Translations under genes and position numbers: made by a program
The notes under the pieces: model-generated
Database searches by the model: none
Told to the model about the DNA's origin: nothing
The model's input: the letters and a program-made list of their open reading frames with translations, nothing else
Assembly: GCA_903929185.1 (NCBI GenBank)
Contig: CAIYTS010000158.1
Coordinates: 1-44,106 of the forward strand
Direction of reading: 5' to 3'
DNA length: 44,106 bases
Source: an uncultured Acidimicrobiaceae bacterium
GTDB lineage: Bacteria; Actinomycetota; Acidimicrobiia; Acidimicrobiales; Ilumatobacteraceae
Shown here: positions 1 through 8,917 of the stretch, one piece after another
Layout: every line of letters begins with the position of its first letter
How positions within the stretch are numbered: the first letter of the stretch is position 1

Positions 1-553
1 ATTCCAGAGCATCATCTGCATGAAGTTCAACGGGACTCCTGCTATGTATGTATGACAGGTCATCAACGCTTTCACGAGTGATCAGCGAAAAAGTATGGCG
101 ACCATCTAACGCCGGCGACGGAGTCCAAATACCTGCCACCAACATGAGATGACCATCCTCCCGTGTCACGAAGAACGGAACCTTTCGTTTTGGATCTGAT
201 CTATCCCACTCGTAAAAACCACTCATCGGAATAATGCAACGGCGTCCAGGAACAGATTGACGGAATGAAGGTTTTTCGGTAATCGTCTCGGAACGAGCAT
301 TGATCATTTTTGAACCAACACTTGGATCCTTCGACCACGAGGGAACAAGCCCCCACTGCATCGGATCAACAACCACTACTGATTCTTCATGTCGCAGAAT
401 GGGCACGGTGTGAGTCGGTGCAGTGTTGAAATTCGGCGCAAACAAAGTGTTGTCTTCCATCAGAGAGAGCGTCAAGTTGGCCCCCGAGAGCGCTTCTGAC
501 ATCTCATCCATCAGAACTTCGGCGCTAAATGCCCCTACAAAACGACCGCACAT
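1..553 (-). CDS. SOS response-associated peptidase (SRAP/YedK/HMCES family), 3' end truncated by window edge
   Basis: Reverse-strand reading frame starting at ATG 553 reads MCGRFVGAFSAEVLMDEM...NARSETITEKPSFRQSVPGRRCIIPMSGFYEWD...; MCGR catalytic Cys2 start and NARSE / RRCIIP..GFYEW motifs are SRAP hallmarks. Not in the ORF track because the stop is outside the window. Confidence 0.93.
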   Translation of the reverse strand, partial: MCGRFVGAFSAEVLMDEMSEALSGANLTLSLMEDNTLFAPNFNTAPTHTVPILRHEESVVVVDPMQWGLVPSWSKDPSVGSKMINARSETITEKPSFRQSVPGRRCIIPMSGFYEWDRSDPKRKVPFFVTREDGHLMLVAGIWTPSPALDGRHTFSLITRESVDDLSYIHSRSPVELHADDALE

Positions 554-598
554 ACAGGCGCAATCCTACGGGCGTGACGAAAAGTCAACCGAATTATT

Positions 599-675
599 TG
601 GTCGGGCTGGCGGGATTTGAACCCACGACCTCTTGTCCCCCAGACAAGCGCGCTACCAAGCTGCGCTACAGCCCG
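599..675 (-). tRNA. tRNA-Pro (anticodon GGG), CCA encoded
   Basis: Minus strand CGGGCTGTAGCGCAGCTTGGTAGCGCGCTTGTCTGGGGGACAAGAGGTCGTGGGTTCAAATCCCGCCAGCCCGACCA; 7-bp acceptor stem CGGGCTG/CAGCCCG, anticodon stem CTTGT/ACAAG with loop CTGGGGG, T-arm GGTTCAAATCC. Confidence 0.95.
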
Positions 676-713
676 AATGGTTTAAGACTCTATCGGCGCG
701 GCCAACATGTCTC

Positions 714-956
714 CTAAAGGAATATCTGAACGAAACGCCAACCCAGATAGACACAGAGCAAACCGACCAATAACTTAAAGTGCCATGGCGTTTTGTCACC
801 ATCACTACCAGCAAGAGACTTCAAGTCGAGTGTGTCAACAGTGATTCGACCTGAAGCAGAAACCTTGTCCACCACAGTGTGGCATTCCGGACATTCGCCT
901 TCACTGGTTAGAGCAGAGGGTGCAAAATATTTTGCACAGGGCTCACACCACGGCAT
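714..956 (-). CDS. small zinc-ribbon-like protein with C-terminal hydrophobic segment
   Basis: 80 aa, CEPC...CPEC paired cysteines, hydrophobic C-terminus (FKLLVGLLCVYLGWRFVQIFL); starts 2 bp after the der stop on the same strand. Confidence 0.6.
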   Translation of the reverse strand: MPWCEPCAKYFAPSALTSEGECPECHTVVDKVSASGRITVDTLDLKSLAGSDGDKTPWHFKLLVGLLCVYLGWRFVQIFL

Positions 957-958
957 TA

Positions 959-2284
959 CTAGTCGCCCTTTTTGCGCACTCGAAGCTTGAGTGGAGTTGA
1001 TCCGAATTCAAATGCTTCGCGAATAGAACGCTCAAGATAACGAATGTACGGAGCTGAAAGTTCACGGTTAACAAACAAAGTAAACGTTGGCGGATCATTT
1101 GCGCCTTGAACAGCAAACAACACGCGAGCACCACCTGGTGCAGGAGATTTCTGTTGCGCAGCTGAGATCACGCGGTTGACGTCGCGTGTAGGGATCTTGC
1201 GATGATATTGCTCAATGGCTTCTTGAAGAACTGGACGAAGTTTGTGAACACCCATACCAGTAAGTGCCGATAATTTCAGAACAGGCGCATCATCAATGAA
1301 ATACAACATACGAGCGAGATCAAGTTCCACCTGACGGCGATTCTCTGAATCAAGTAGCTCCCATTTGTTGAGCACGATAAGGATCGGGCACCCCGCTACG
1401 TCAATTCGCTCAGCTAGACGTTGATCTTGGCTTGTGACTCCGACAGTTGAGTCAATGATAAGAATCGCAATATCTGCTTCATCGATTGCCTTCAACGCAC
1501 GAACGAGAGAATAGAACTCTGTTGACTCATCAATCTTGCTGCGCTTACGCATTCCGGCAGTATCAATAAAAACCAAAGGACCGTCGGGAGTTTCCACCAG
1601 CGTGTCAACAGCATCTCGAGTAGTTCCGGGCATGTCATGCACGACTGATCTCTCTTCGCCAACCAATCGGTTGAACAAAGTGCTCTTGCCCACATTGGGA
1701 CGACCAACTAATGCGACACGAGGAACACCGTCAGGCTTAATCGCATCTAGTTCTCGAACAGGAAGTTCCACATGAGGAATGCGCGCAACAACTTCATCGA
1801 GGAAGTCACCTGATCGCCGTCCGTGCAGCGCAGAGACTGCCATCGGTTCGCCGAATCCGAGGGACATAAAAATCCATTTCTCTTGTTCGCGACGATCATT
1901 GTCGGACTTGTTCGCTGCAAGAAGAACCGGTACTCCAGTCTTACGAAGCCATTGCGAGATGTGTTCGTCATCGTCAGTGACACCAACAGATGCATCGACC
2001 ATGAAGATAACTAGATCTGCCTCGCGGACAGCCTCTTCAACCTGACGACTTACTTTGTCGTCTAGCTCCGTACCGCTTGGCATCCAGCCGCCCGTATCGA
2101 CAATCCAGAATTCAATACCGAGCCATGAAGCCATCCGAGGATGTCTGTCTCGAGTGATTCCAGGGCGATCTTCAACGATTGCTGCCTGCTCACCAATCAC
2201 GCGGTTGAACCACGTGCTTTTACCCACGTTTGGCCGACCGACAATAACAACTGTAGGAAATATGACTTTCTCTTCGTCAGACAT
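959..2284 (-). CDS. der: ribosome biogenesis GTPase Der (EngA)
   Basis: Two tandem GTPase domains (VGRPNVGKSTWFNRV / VGRPNVGKSTLFNRL, DTGG, NKSD, DTAG, NKWE) plus C-terminal KH-like domain. Start placed at MSDEEKVIFPTVVIVG; ORF extends upstream to 2353. Confidence 0.95.
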   Translation of the reverse strand: MSDEEKVIFPTVVIVGRPNVGKSTWFNRVIGEQAAIVEDRPGITRDRHPRMASWLGIEFWIVDTGGWMPSGTELDDKVSRQVEEAVREADLVIFMVDASVGVTDDDEHISQWLRKTGVPVLLAANKSDNDRREQEKWIFMSLGFGEPMAVSALHGRRSGDFLDEVVARIPHVELPVRELDAIKPDGVPRVALVGRPNVGKSTLFNRLVGEERSVVHDMPGTTRDAVDTLVETPDGPLVFIDTAGMRKRSKIDESTEFYSLVRALKAIDEADIAILIIDSTVGVTSQDQRLAERIDVAGCPILIVLNKWELLDSENRRQVELDLARMLYFIDDAPVLKLSALTGMGVHKLRPVLQEAIEQYHRKIPTRDVNRVISAAQQKSPAPGGARVLFAVQGANDPPTFTLFVNRELSAPYIRYLERSIREAFEFGSTPLKLRVRKKGD

Positions 2285-3719
2285 GAGAAACCTCTCTTTT
2301 TGCTGATTCAAGCCGATCTCGTAGTGAACTTCCACTAGTCGGCAAAACTTCAACGTCGAACTTTTGAACTAAGCCGTCAAGTGTCCCGCCATCAAGGAAC
2401 ACTCCGTCATTGAGACAAACGTCAGGCAATAAATATAGGTGGGATCCGTTGTCGTCAGACAACACTCGTTCAATATCCTCAAATGTCATCAATCCGGCGA
2501 CAGCTGTGTTGCCACCGAAATAAAGATTTTCCACTTCAAGAACAGTGACCTCGTCAAAGTTCTCGGCTCGCAGTGCACTACGCATGACTTCGGCACCATA
2601 TGCACCTGTGACAATTGCTATCGGCTTATTCGATGTTTGCTTTCGTACCCGCAATGAAACAGGCACAGATACAGATGACCGCAAACCGGTGTCGGCAGCT
2701 GGATTCACGACACGCACATAATCAGTAGGCGAAGCGATGTCGACAGACGCAAAGAAGCCAGATTGTTTACCCATCAAGTCAGGACCAGTACCTGCAAATG
2801 CATCAAGGAAGGAACGCACGAGCCCTACCCCATCTTCCAACATAGGGAAATCGTCATAGTGCGAAGCTTCTGGTACAACTTTTTGCGCAACCAAGAAGAA
2901 CTCATCAGCGAGATGAATCGGTTGCCGACCAATTGCGCGAACATAACGAGCCTGCCATTTGCCGACGGTCTCGATGACAAGTTCTGCTTCGGCTTTGGTG
3001 TGAACTCGCATTCGGTCTTCTGTATTAAACTTCGACAGACCAAGAGGAACGATTGCAATTGATTCAAGGGTTGGGTACTGCTCTAACAAACCCGCAAGAG
3101 TCGACTCGAGAACTTCACCATCGTTAACACCTGGGCAAAGAACAATCTGTGCTCGAATCTGGATGTCATTATCAAGCAATACTTTCATCCAACGCAAGCT
3201 GAACCCACCTCGAACGTTACGCAACATGTCTGAGCGGACATGTGGTTCAGGAGAATGGATACTGACGTACAGAGGCGAAAGGCGTTCGTCGATGACACGC
3301 TCGAGATCTGCTTCCGTGAAACGAGTCATCGTGGTGAAATTTCCGAACAGGAAACTCAGTCGGTAGTCGTCGTCTTTCATGTACAAACTGCGGCGCATGC
3401 CTTTTGGCAATTGATAAATGAAGCAAAATTCACAGTGGTTGTCGCACGTATGAATACGGTCAAACACAGCGCTCGAGATCGATACTCCCAATGGCTCACC
3501 AGGCAGTCGCGTCAGTTCCAATTCGAGGGTCTCTCGTCCACGTACGACAGTGATGTCGACCTCGTCAGCGTCAACTAACCGTTGCCATTCCAAAATGTCT
3601 CGCGGAACCACTCCGTTTACCGACATCACACGGTCACCAACCATGAGACCCACCCGAGATGCCGCAGAAGAGAGGTCAATGGCCGCAATCTGTGGAAGGG
3701 AGTCGGTTGTCGAATTCAC
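2277..3719 (-). CDS. DUF512 family protein: N-terminal PDZ-like domain plus radical-SAM-like CX3CX2C protein
   Basis: N-terminal SAASRVGLMVGDRVMSVNG PDZ-like; CDNHCEFCFIYQLPKGMRRSLYMKDDDYRLSFLFGNFTTMT is characteristic of DUF512/TIGR03279-type proteins. Overlaps der start by 8 bp. Confidence 0.9.
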   Translation of the reverse strand: MNSTTDSLPQIAAIDLSSAASRVGLMVGDRVMSVNGVVPRDILEWQRLVDADEVDITVVRGRETLELELTRLPGEPLGVSISSAVFDRIHTCDNHCEFCFIYQLPKGMRRSLYMKDDDYRLSFLFGNFTTMTRFTEADLERVIDERLSPLYVSIHSPEPHVRSDMLRNVRGGFSLRWMKVLLDNDIQIRAQIVLCPGVNDGEVLESTLAGLLEQYPTLESIAIVPLGLSKFNTEDRMRVHTKAEAELVIETVGKWQARYVRAIGRQPIHLADEFFLVAQKVVPEASHYDDFPMLEDGVGLVRSFLDAFAGTGPDLMGKQSGFFASVDIASPTDYVRVVNPAADTGLRSSVSVPVSLRVRKQTSNKPIAIVTGAYGAEVMRSALRAENFDEVTVLEVENLYFGGNTAVAGLMTFEDIERVLSDDNGSHLYLLPDVCLNDGVFLDGGTLDGLVQKFDVEVLPTSGSSLRDRLESAKREVSHV

Positions 3720-3765
3720 CCCTGCAGGCTACCGCTGGGCTCTCTCGGTAGTCTGTGGAGGTTAT

Positions 3766-4803
3766 ATGGCCGTCAACAAGGTACTTCTCGCCTCTCCCAG
3801 AGGTTTCTGCGCTGGTGTCGAAATGGCCATCAAGGCCTTGGCATGGATGGTCCGTTCATTTGATGAACCTGTGTACTGCTACCACGAAATCGTGCATAAC
3901 AAAATTGTGGTTGATCGTTTCGTTGCCCAAGGTGTGGTGTTTGTCGACTCCATCGATGACGTTCCGGTCGGAGCTCCCATCATGCTGTCGGCGCATGGGT
4001 CTGCTCCGGAAATTGTCGCTGCTGCACGTTCACGCGGCAGTTATGTGGTCGATGCTGTGTGCCCGCTTGTCACCAAGGTTCACCACGAGGTAAAAACTCG
4101 AGCCGCTAAGGGATACCACATTGTCTACATAGGACATGAAGGTCATGAAGAAGCAGTTGGCACGATGGCCGTTGCCCCGGCCTCCATCTCGCGAGTGGAA
4201 TCACTAGAAGAAGTAGAAGCGTTGCCACGATTTGACTCGAACGTTGCAATGCTTGCCCAGACAACTTTGTCACATAGAGAATGGAACGAAATCGCTGTTC
4301 ATGTTCGCGAAAGATTTCCAGATGTATGGACACCCGGTAAAAGCGATTTATGTTTCGCTACCACTAACAGACAAACAGCATTGATATCAATCGCAAGCAC
4401 AGTTGATGCTTTTGTCATTATTGGTTCTTCGAACAGTTCAAACACACGGGCTCTCGAACGACTTGCTATCGAAGCAGGATGCTCTCAAGTTTTTCGTATC
4501 AACTCTTTCGAAGAACTACCGAACGATTTGTACGGCACAGTCGGCGTCACCGCGGGTGCATCTGCTCCGGAAGAGTTAGTACAAGGAGTCCTTCAATTTC
4601 TTGCACCATCTCAGGGCGTTGAAGAGATTTTTGTGACAGAAGAAGACGAATACTTCCCACCACCGCGAAATATTCGAGATCTGCAAATGGCAATTGACAC
4701 CGCAATCACCGCTATGGCTGGCGCACCATTGCTAACAACAGCAAGCATGGATGACCGCGCACTTGCAGCGAGTGCTGTTCTTGAGACACTCTTACTGCCA
4801 TGA
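3766..4803 (+). CDS. ispH: 4-hydroxy-3-methylbut-2-enyl diphosphate reductase
   Basis: MAVNKVLLASPRGFCAGVEMAIKAL, HEIVHNKIVVDRF, SAHG, DAVCPLVTKVH, GHEGHEE, TTLSHREW, ATTNRQ, GSSNSSNT, TAGASAPEELV; start at internal ATG of ORF 3550..4803. Confidence 0.96.
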   Translation: MAVNKVLLASPRGFCAGVEMAIKALAWMVRSFDEPVYCYHEIVHNKIVVDRFVAQGVVFVDSIDDVPVGAPIMLSAHGSAPEIVAAARSRGSYVVDAVCPLVTKVHHEVKTRAAKGYHIVYIGHEGHEEAVGTMAVAPASISRVESLEEVEALPRFDSNVAMLAQTTLSHREWNEIAVHVRERFPDVWTPGKSDLCFATTNRQTALISIASTVDAFVIIGSSNSSNTRALERLAIEAGCSQVFRINSFEELPNDLYGTVGVTAGASAPEELVQGVLQFLAPSQGVEEIFVTEEDEYFPPPRNIRDLQMAIDTAITAMAGAPLLTTASMDDRALAASAVLETLLLP

Positions 4804-5210
4804 TCCAGCCCACACTTAATTCACTTCGTACCTATCTCCATATTCTTGCTGTCTGTGTTTGGCTAGGCGGACAAATTGTGCTTGCTGGTGTTGTGCCGAA
4901 ACTACGCAAAACAAATCCTGATGCTTTATCAAATATTGCAAAGGGCTATGCGTCCATTGCGTGGCCAGCAATGATTTTGATTGTCTTCACTGGTGCATGG
5001 GGTTTAGCAGCCACGGATGCCGCCGATAAATCAAGTGCCTACATGGTTACGTTTGGAATAAAAATGCTGCTGGTTGCCAGCGCAGTTATTGCGACATTGA
5101 TTCATTCCAACGGAACGTCCAAGCTTGCAAAAGGTCTTGGCGGAGCAATTGGTCTACTCGCAACACTGTTCGCGGCGTACTGCGGAGTCTTACTTGCCCA
5201 TGTGGGCTAA
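4800..5210 (+). CDS. small integral membrane protein (CopD/DUF2269-like)
   Basis: 136 aa, about four hydrophobic helices, RTYLHILAVCVWLGGQIVLAGVVPKLR; ATGA overlap with ispH stop. Confidence 0.65.
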   Translation: MIQPTLNSLRTYLHILAVCVWLGGQIVLAGVVPKLRKTNPDALSNIAKGYASIAWPAMILIVFTGAWGLAATDAADKSSAYMVTFGIKMLLVASAVIATLIHSNGTSKLAKGLGGAIGLLATLFAAYCGVLLAHVG

Positions 5211-5223
5211 TACGCAGTATTAG
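5207..5223. terminator. perfect 7-bp inverted repeat spanning both stop codons of convergent genes
   Basis: CTAATAC-GCA-GTATTAG; contains TAA (5208-5210) of the + gene and TTA (5220-5222) of the - gene. AT-rich, so terminator function is only a guess. Confidence 0.35.
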
Positions 5224-6422
5224 TTACGAGCGACTTTATTCCAAGCAATTTCACGATCAACACGTACATCGCCAGGTAGTCCTAGTACTCGTTCTCCAAG
5301 AATGTTCTTCATTACCTCGGTGGTTCCACCTTCAATGGTGTTCGCGCGTGAACGAAGGAATGCTTTCTGAACGCCATCAAATGCCATTGCAGTTTCAGGT
5401 CGCGTCATTGCGTACGAGCCGTACAGCATTCCGTTTGCACCTTGCAGATTGACTGCAAACGCGTAGGTTTCTTTGTTCAAATCTGCGCCGGCCATCTTGC
5501 CGATTGATCCTTCCGGACCAGGTGTACCCATCTTGCGAGTGGTGTTCGCGCGAATGTTTGTCAATCGCAGAACTTCCGCACGGATCCACAATTTCATCAA
5601 TTCATCACGGGTTGCACTGTCTTGCTGATCAGGTGACAAAGCTTTCCAAGCATTAACTGCCGATGCAATCGAACCCGACCCACGTTGAGGCATTGAACCA
5701 CCGATGGACACACGCTCATTCATCAAAGTTGTGAGACTGACTCGCCAGCCATCACCAGGAGATCCGAGCATCTCGGCTTCAGAAATGCGAACGTCAGTGA
5801 AGTAGACCTCGTTGAACTCGGCTTCGCCGGTCATTTGACGTAGCGGACGAACTTCAACACCTGGTGCTTGCATGTCAACAACAAAAGCTGTGAGACCTGC
5901 GTGCTTTACTGCTTCAGGATCTGTGCGAACTACCAGAAGACCAAAACGTGACAAGTGAGCAAGAGTGGTCCACACTTTTTGACCGTTAGCGATCCATTCT
6001 TCGCCGTCTTTCGTACCCTTTGAAGAAAGGCCTGCAAAGTCTGAACCAGAGCCAGGCTCAGAGAACAACTGGCACCAAATTTCTTCACCTGTAAACAACG
6101 GACGCAGGTAACGCTTTTTTTGAGCATCGCTACCCCACTCGGCAACAGTTGGTCCACACATTCCATGGCCAATCGGATTGCGATACATCGGGTTCGGCGC
6201 GCCTGCCGGATACAAAACTTCATTCACCGCTTTTTGAAACTTTGGCGAGATCCCAAGTCCACCAAGTCCGACGGGGAAATGAACCCAAGCAAGCCCCATG
6301 TCATATTGCGCCCCAAGGAAGTCAACAACTGAGGTCTTTGACGGTGGGCATTTCTTCAGGAGTTCCTCTGCGAGTTGAACAACTTTGGTTTCGTCTTTAC
6401 TAATGACTTCTGCTGTGCTCAT
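5220..6422 (-). CDS. acyl-CoA dehydrogenase
   Basis: WCQLFSEPGSGSDFAGLSSKGTKDGEEWIANGQKVWTT and C-terminal IEGGTTEVMKNILGERVLGLPGD motifs; start set at MSTAEVISKDE (ORF extends to 6518). Confidence 0.92.
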   Translation of the reverse strand: MSTAEVISKDETKVVQLAEELLKKCPPSKTSVVDFLGAQYDMGLAWVHFPVGLGGLGISPKFQKAVNEVLYPAGAPNPMYRNPIGHGMCGPTVAEWGSDAQKKRYLRPLFTGEEIWCQLFSEPGSGSDFAGLSSKGTKDGEEWIANGQKVWTTLAHLSRFGLLVVRTDPEAVKHAGLTAFVVDMQAPGVEVRPLRQMTGEAEFNEVYFTDVRISEAEMLGSPGDGWRVSLTTLMNERVSIGGSMPQRGSGSIASAVNAWKALSPDQQDSATRDELMKLWIRAEVLRLTNIRANTTRKMGTPGPEGSIGKMAGADLNKETYAFAVNLQGANGMLYGSYAMTRPETAMAFDGVQKAFLRSRANTIEGGTTEVMKNILGERVLGLPGDVRVDREIAWNKVARN

Positions 6423-6535
6423 TTTGGCCCTTTCCCGTGACTTGGAAGCAACAGTAATAGCAACGGAATACCCCTTGCGAGCCAGAGACTCAGCGGACTG
6501 CGATGTGACAGCCGTCATTCAATTAGTTTGGAGGC

Positions 6536-8092
6536 ATGTATCCAGGAATCACAGCTGCCACCCATCCGCAACGACCAGCGGTCATTCAAGCCGAGACGGG
6601 GAAAGTCACAACTTTCCTAGAACTGCATGAGGCCGCCATTCGGCTCAGCAATGTTCTGCGCGCAGCGGGCCTCGAGCCCGGTGACCATGTCGCCATCTGC
6701 ATGGAGAACCACAGCAAATATTTCGAAGTCATCTGGGGATGCCACTACGCAGGTGTCGTGTACACCGCATGTTCTAGTCGTCTCACCAAAGCAGAACTCA
6801 CGTACATCGTCAACGACTGCCAAGCAAAGGCATTCATCACTTCCAAATATAAAGCTGATCAGGCAATTGAGATCTCGAACGAGATACCTAAGGTTCAACT
6901 GCGCTTGATGCTTGACGGAACAGTTGCTGGATATGACTCATTCGAATCGACCGTTGATGCAGCGTCAACCCTTCCTCTCGCTGACATGGTCGATGGCACA
7001 GACATGTTGTACTCCAGTGGAACAACTGGAATGCCGAAGGGCGTGTCGCGCCCGTTTCCTGGCACACCATTAGGAACGTCAGCTGGTCTTGCAGCCGCCC
7101 TCACTGTTGGGCTCTATCAATTTCACGAAGGCATGATTTATTTGTCACCAGCACCGCTGTATCACGCAGCTCCTTTGCGCTTCAATATGTCAGTTCATGC
7201 ATCTGGTGGAACAACTGTTGTGATGGAACATTTCGACGCAGAGATGTACTTGAAATATGCAGAACAATACAAAGCAACGCATACGCAACTAGTGCCAACA
7301 ATGTTCATTCGAATGTTGAAACTAGATACAGACATACGCAATAAGTACGACGTGTCAAATTTCAAGGTAGCCATTCACGCTGCTGCTCCATGCCCAATTG
7401 AAACCAAAAAGGCCATGATCGCGTGGTGGGGGCCAATCATTCACGAGTACTACGCAGGCACAGAAGGCAATGGCTTTGTGTATTGCAACAGCGAAATGTG
7501 GCTTGCACATCCAGGCTCTGTCGGCACAGCCATTCAAGGGATCGTTCATATTTGTGACGAGAACGGAAACGAAGTTCCTCAGGGTGAATCGGGAACAATT
7601 TTCTTCGAAGGAAGCGCAAGTTTCGAATACCACAACGATCCTGAAAAGACGAAGGCCTCCCGTGATCCGAAAGGACGAGGATGGTCAACTCTCGGCGACG
7701 TTGGGTATCTCGATGTCGACAATTTCCTGTATCTCACTGACAGAAAAGCCTTCATGATTATTTCGGGCGGTGTAAATATTTATCCGCAAGAGTCAGAAAA
7801 CATTCTTGTCAATCACCCCAAAGTTATTGATATTGCAGTCTTCGGAGTACCGAATGATGATTTCGGCGAAGAAGTGAAAGCGGTTGTACAACCAGTCACA
7901 ATGCCAGCAACTCCCGAAGAGGCGGACGCGCTCGCAAAAGAACTCATTGCTTTCTGCAAAACACATCTTGCAGATATCAAATGCCCTCGCACCATCGACT
8001 TCCGGCCCGACTTGCCACGTCATCCCACGGGCAAGTTGTACAAGCGTTTGTTGAAGGATGAATATTGGAAGGCTGCCGGTCGATCCATCTAA
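6536..8092 (+). CDS. AMP-dependent acyl-CoA synthetase/ligase (FadD-like)
   Basis: YSSGTTGMPKGVSRPF, YYAGTEG, GWSTLGDVGYLDVDNFLYLTDRKAFMIISGGVNIYPQE, PTGKLYKRLL adenylate-forming motifs. Confidence 0.94.
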   Translation: MYPGITAATHPQRPAVIQAETGKVTTFLELHEAAIRLSNVLRAAGLEPGDHVAICMENHSKYFEVIWGCHYAGVVYTACSSRLTKAELTYIVNDCQAKAFITSKYKADQAIEISNEIPKVQLRLMLDGTVAGYDSFESTVDAASTLPLADMVDGTDMLYSSGTTGMPKGVSRPFPGTPLGTSAGLAAALTVGLYQFHEGMIYLSPAPLYHAAPLRFNMSVHASGGTTVVMEHFDAEMYLKYAEQYKATHTQLVPTMFIRMLKLDTDIRNKYDVSNFKVAIHAAAPCPIETKKAMIAWWGPIIHEYYAGTEGNGFVYCNSEMWLAHPGSVGTAIQGIVHICDENGNEVPQGESGTIFFEGSASFEYHNDPEKTKASRDPKGRGWSTLGDVGYLDVDNFLYLTDRKAFMIISGGVNIYPQESENILVNHPKVIDIAVFGVPNDDFGEEVKAVVQPVTMPATPEEADALAKELIAFCKTHLADIKCPRTIDFRPDLPRHPTGKLYKRLLKDEYWKAAGRSI

Positions 8093-8853
8093 TGGTCGCT
8101 CGACATCCATACCTCGACAACACGTCACCCATTGCTTTTGCCCATCGTGGCGGAACGTCGGCAGCACCCGAGAACACTCTTCGAGCTTTTGCCGACGCCG
8201 TCAGTCTTGGTTATCGCTATGTAGAAACTGATGTTCATTCAACGCGTGATGGCAAATTGGTTGCATTTCATGACAACGATCTACAGCGCACGTGTGGAAA
8301 GCCATGGCGTATAGAAGAGACTGACTGGTCAATGCTTGCAACAGCGCGTATTGACGGCACTGACCCCATCCCCCTACTAGACGACCTGTTGGCCACATGG
8401 CCCGATCTTCGTATCAATATTGACTGCAAATCTGATGCCGCAATGCAGCCACTCATTGACACCATTCGGCGCACCAAATGCCTTGACCGTATTTGTGTCG
8501 GAAGTTTCAGCGACAAGCGACTGCGTCATATTCGATCAGAACTTGGTGAAGGGCTATGCACATCAATGGGGCCACAAGAAGTGGTACGCCTCGTGCTGGG
8601 CAGCGGAACAGGGTTGCCAATCAACCCTTCTCGCCACGCACTCATTGCTCAGGTACCGGTTCGCCAAGGGCCAATTCCAGTAGTTACGCGCAAAAGCATT
8701 GCACGAGCACATCGCCTAGGTCTTCAAGTTCACGTATGGACCATTGATGACCCACTTCACATCGGCCAATTGTTGGACTTGGGTGTTGATGGCGTAATGA
8801 GCGACGACACACGCGCCCTCAAGGACGTCTTTGTGGCTCGACATGTGTGGTGA
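8092..8853 (+). CDS. glycerophosphodiester phosphodiesterase family protein
   Basis: FAHRGGTSAAPENTLRAFADAVSLGYRYVETDVHSTRDGKLVAFHDNDLQRTCG; start ATG at 8092 overlaps upstream stop (TAATG). Confidence 0.92.
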   Translation: MVARHPYLDNTSPIAFAHRGGTSAAPENTLRAFADAVSLGYRYVETDVHSTRDGKLVAFHDNDLQRTCGKPWRIEETDWSMLATARIDGTDPIPLLDDLLATWPDLRINIDCKSDAAMQPLIDTIRRTKCLDRICVGSFSDKRLRHIRSELGEGLCTSMGPQEVVRLVLGSGTGLPINPSRHALIAQVPVRQGPIPVVTRKSIARAHRLGLQVHVWTIDDPLHIGQLLDLGVDGVMSDDTRALKDVFVARHVW

Positions 8854-8857
8854 ACAT

Positions 8858-8898
8858 TTAACAAGTAGTTAACGGGTCAAGTGGGAAGACTTACTTCC
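8858..8898. promoter_or_regulatory. two small inverted repeats upstream of the LLM oxidoreductase gene
   Basis: TTAAC-AAGTA-GTTAA (8858-8872) and GGAAG-ACTTA-CTTCC (8884-8898) in the 64-bp gap preceding ATG 8918. Confidence 0.25.
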
Positions 8899-8917
8899 AG
8901 TGGGCTAATTTGGGTCC

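Noticed and set aside
529-717. Short plus-strand ORF across the tRNA-Pro gene (PTTSCPPDKRATKLRYSP)
   Set aside because: Typical spurious translation antisense to a tRNA gene.
2277-2353. N-terminal 23-residue extension of Der (MKFCRLVEVHYEIGLNQQKERFL)
   Set aside because: Overlaps the upstream gene's coding end and lacks family support; start at 2284 is more plausible.
8851-8917. TPP or other riboswitch ahead of the NMT1-like transporter cluster
   Set aside because: No recognisable CTGAGA...ACCTGA-type TPP core or other familiar riboswitch motif found by eye in the leaders at 8851-8917, 11337-11375 or 13025-13060.
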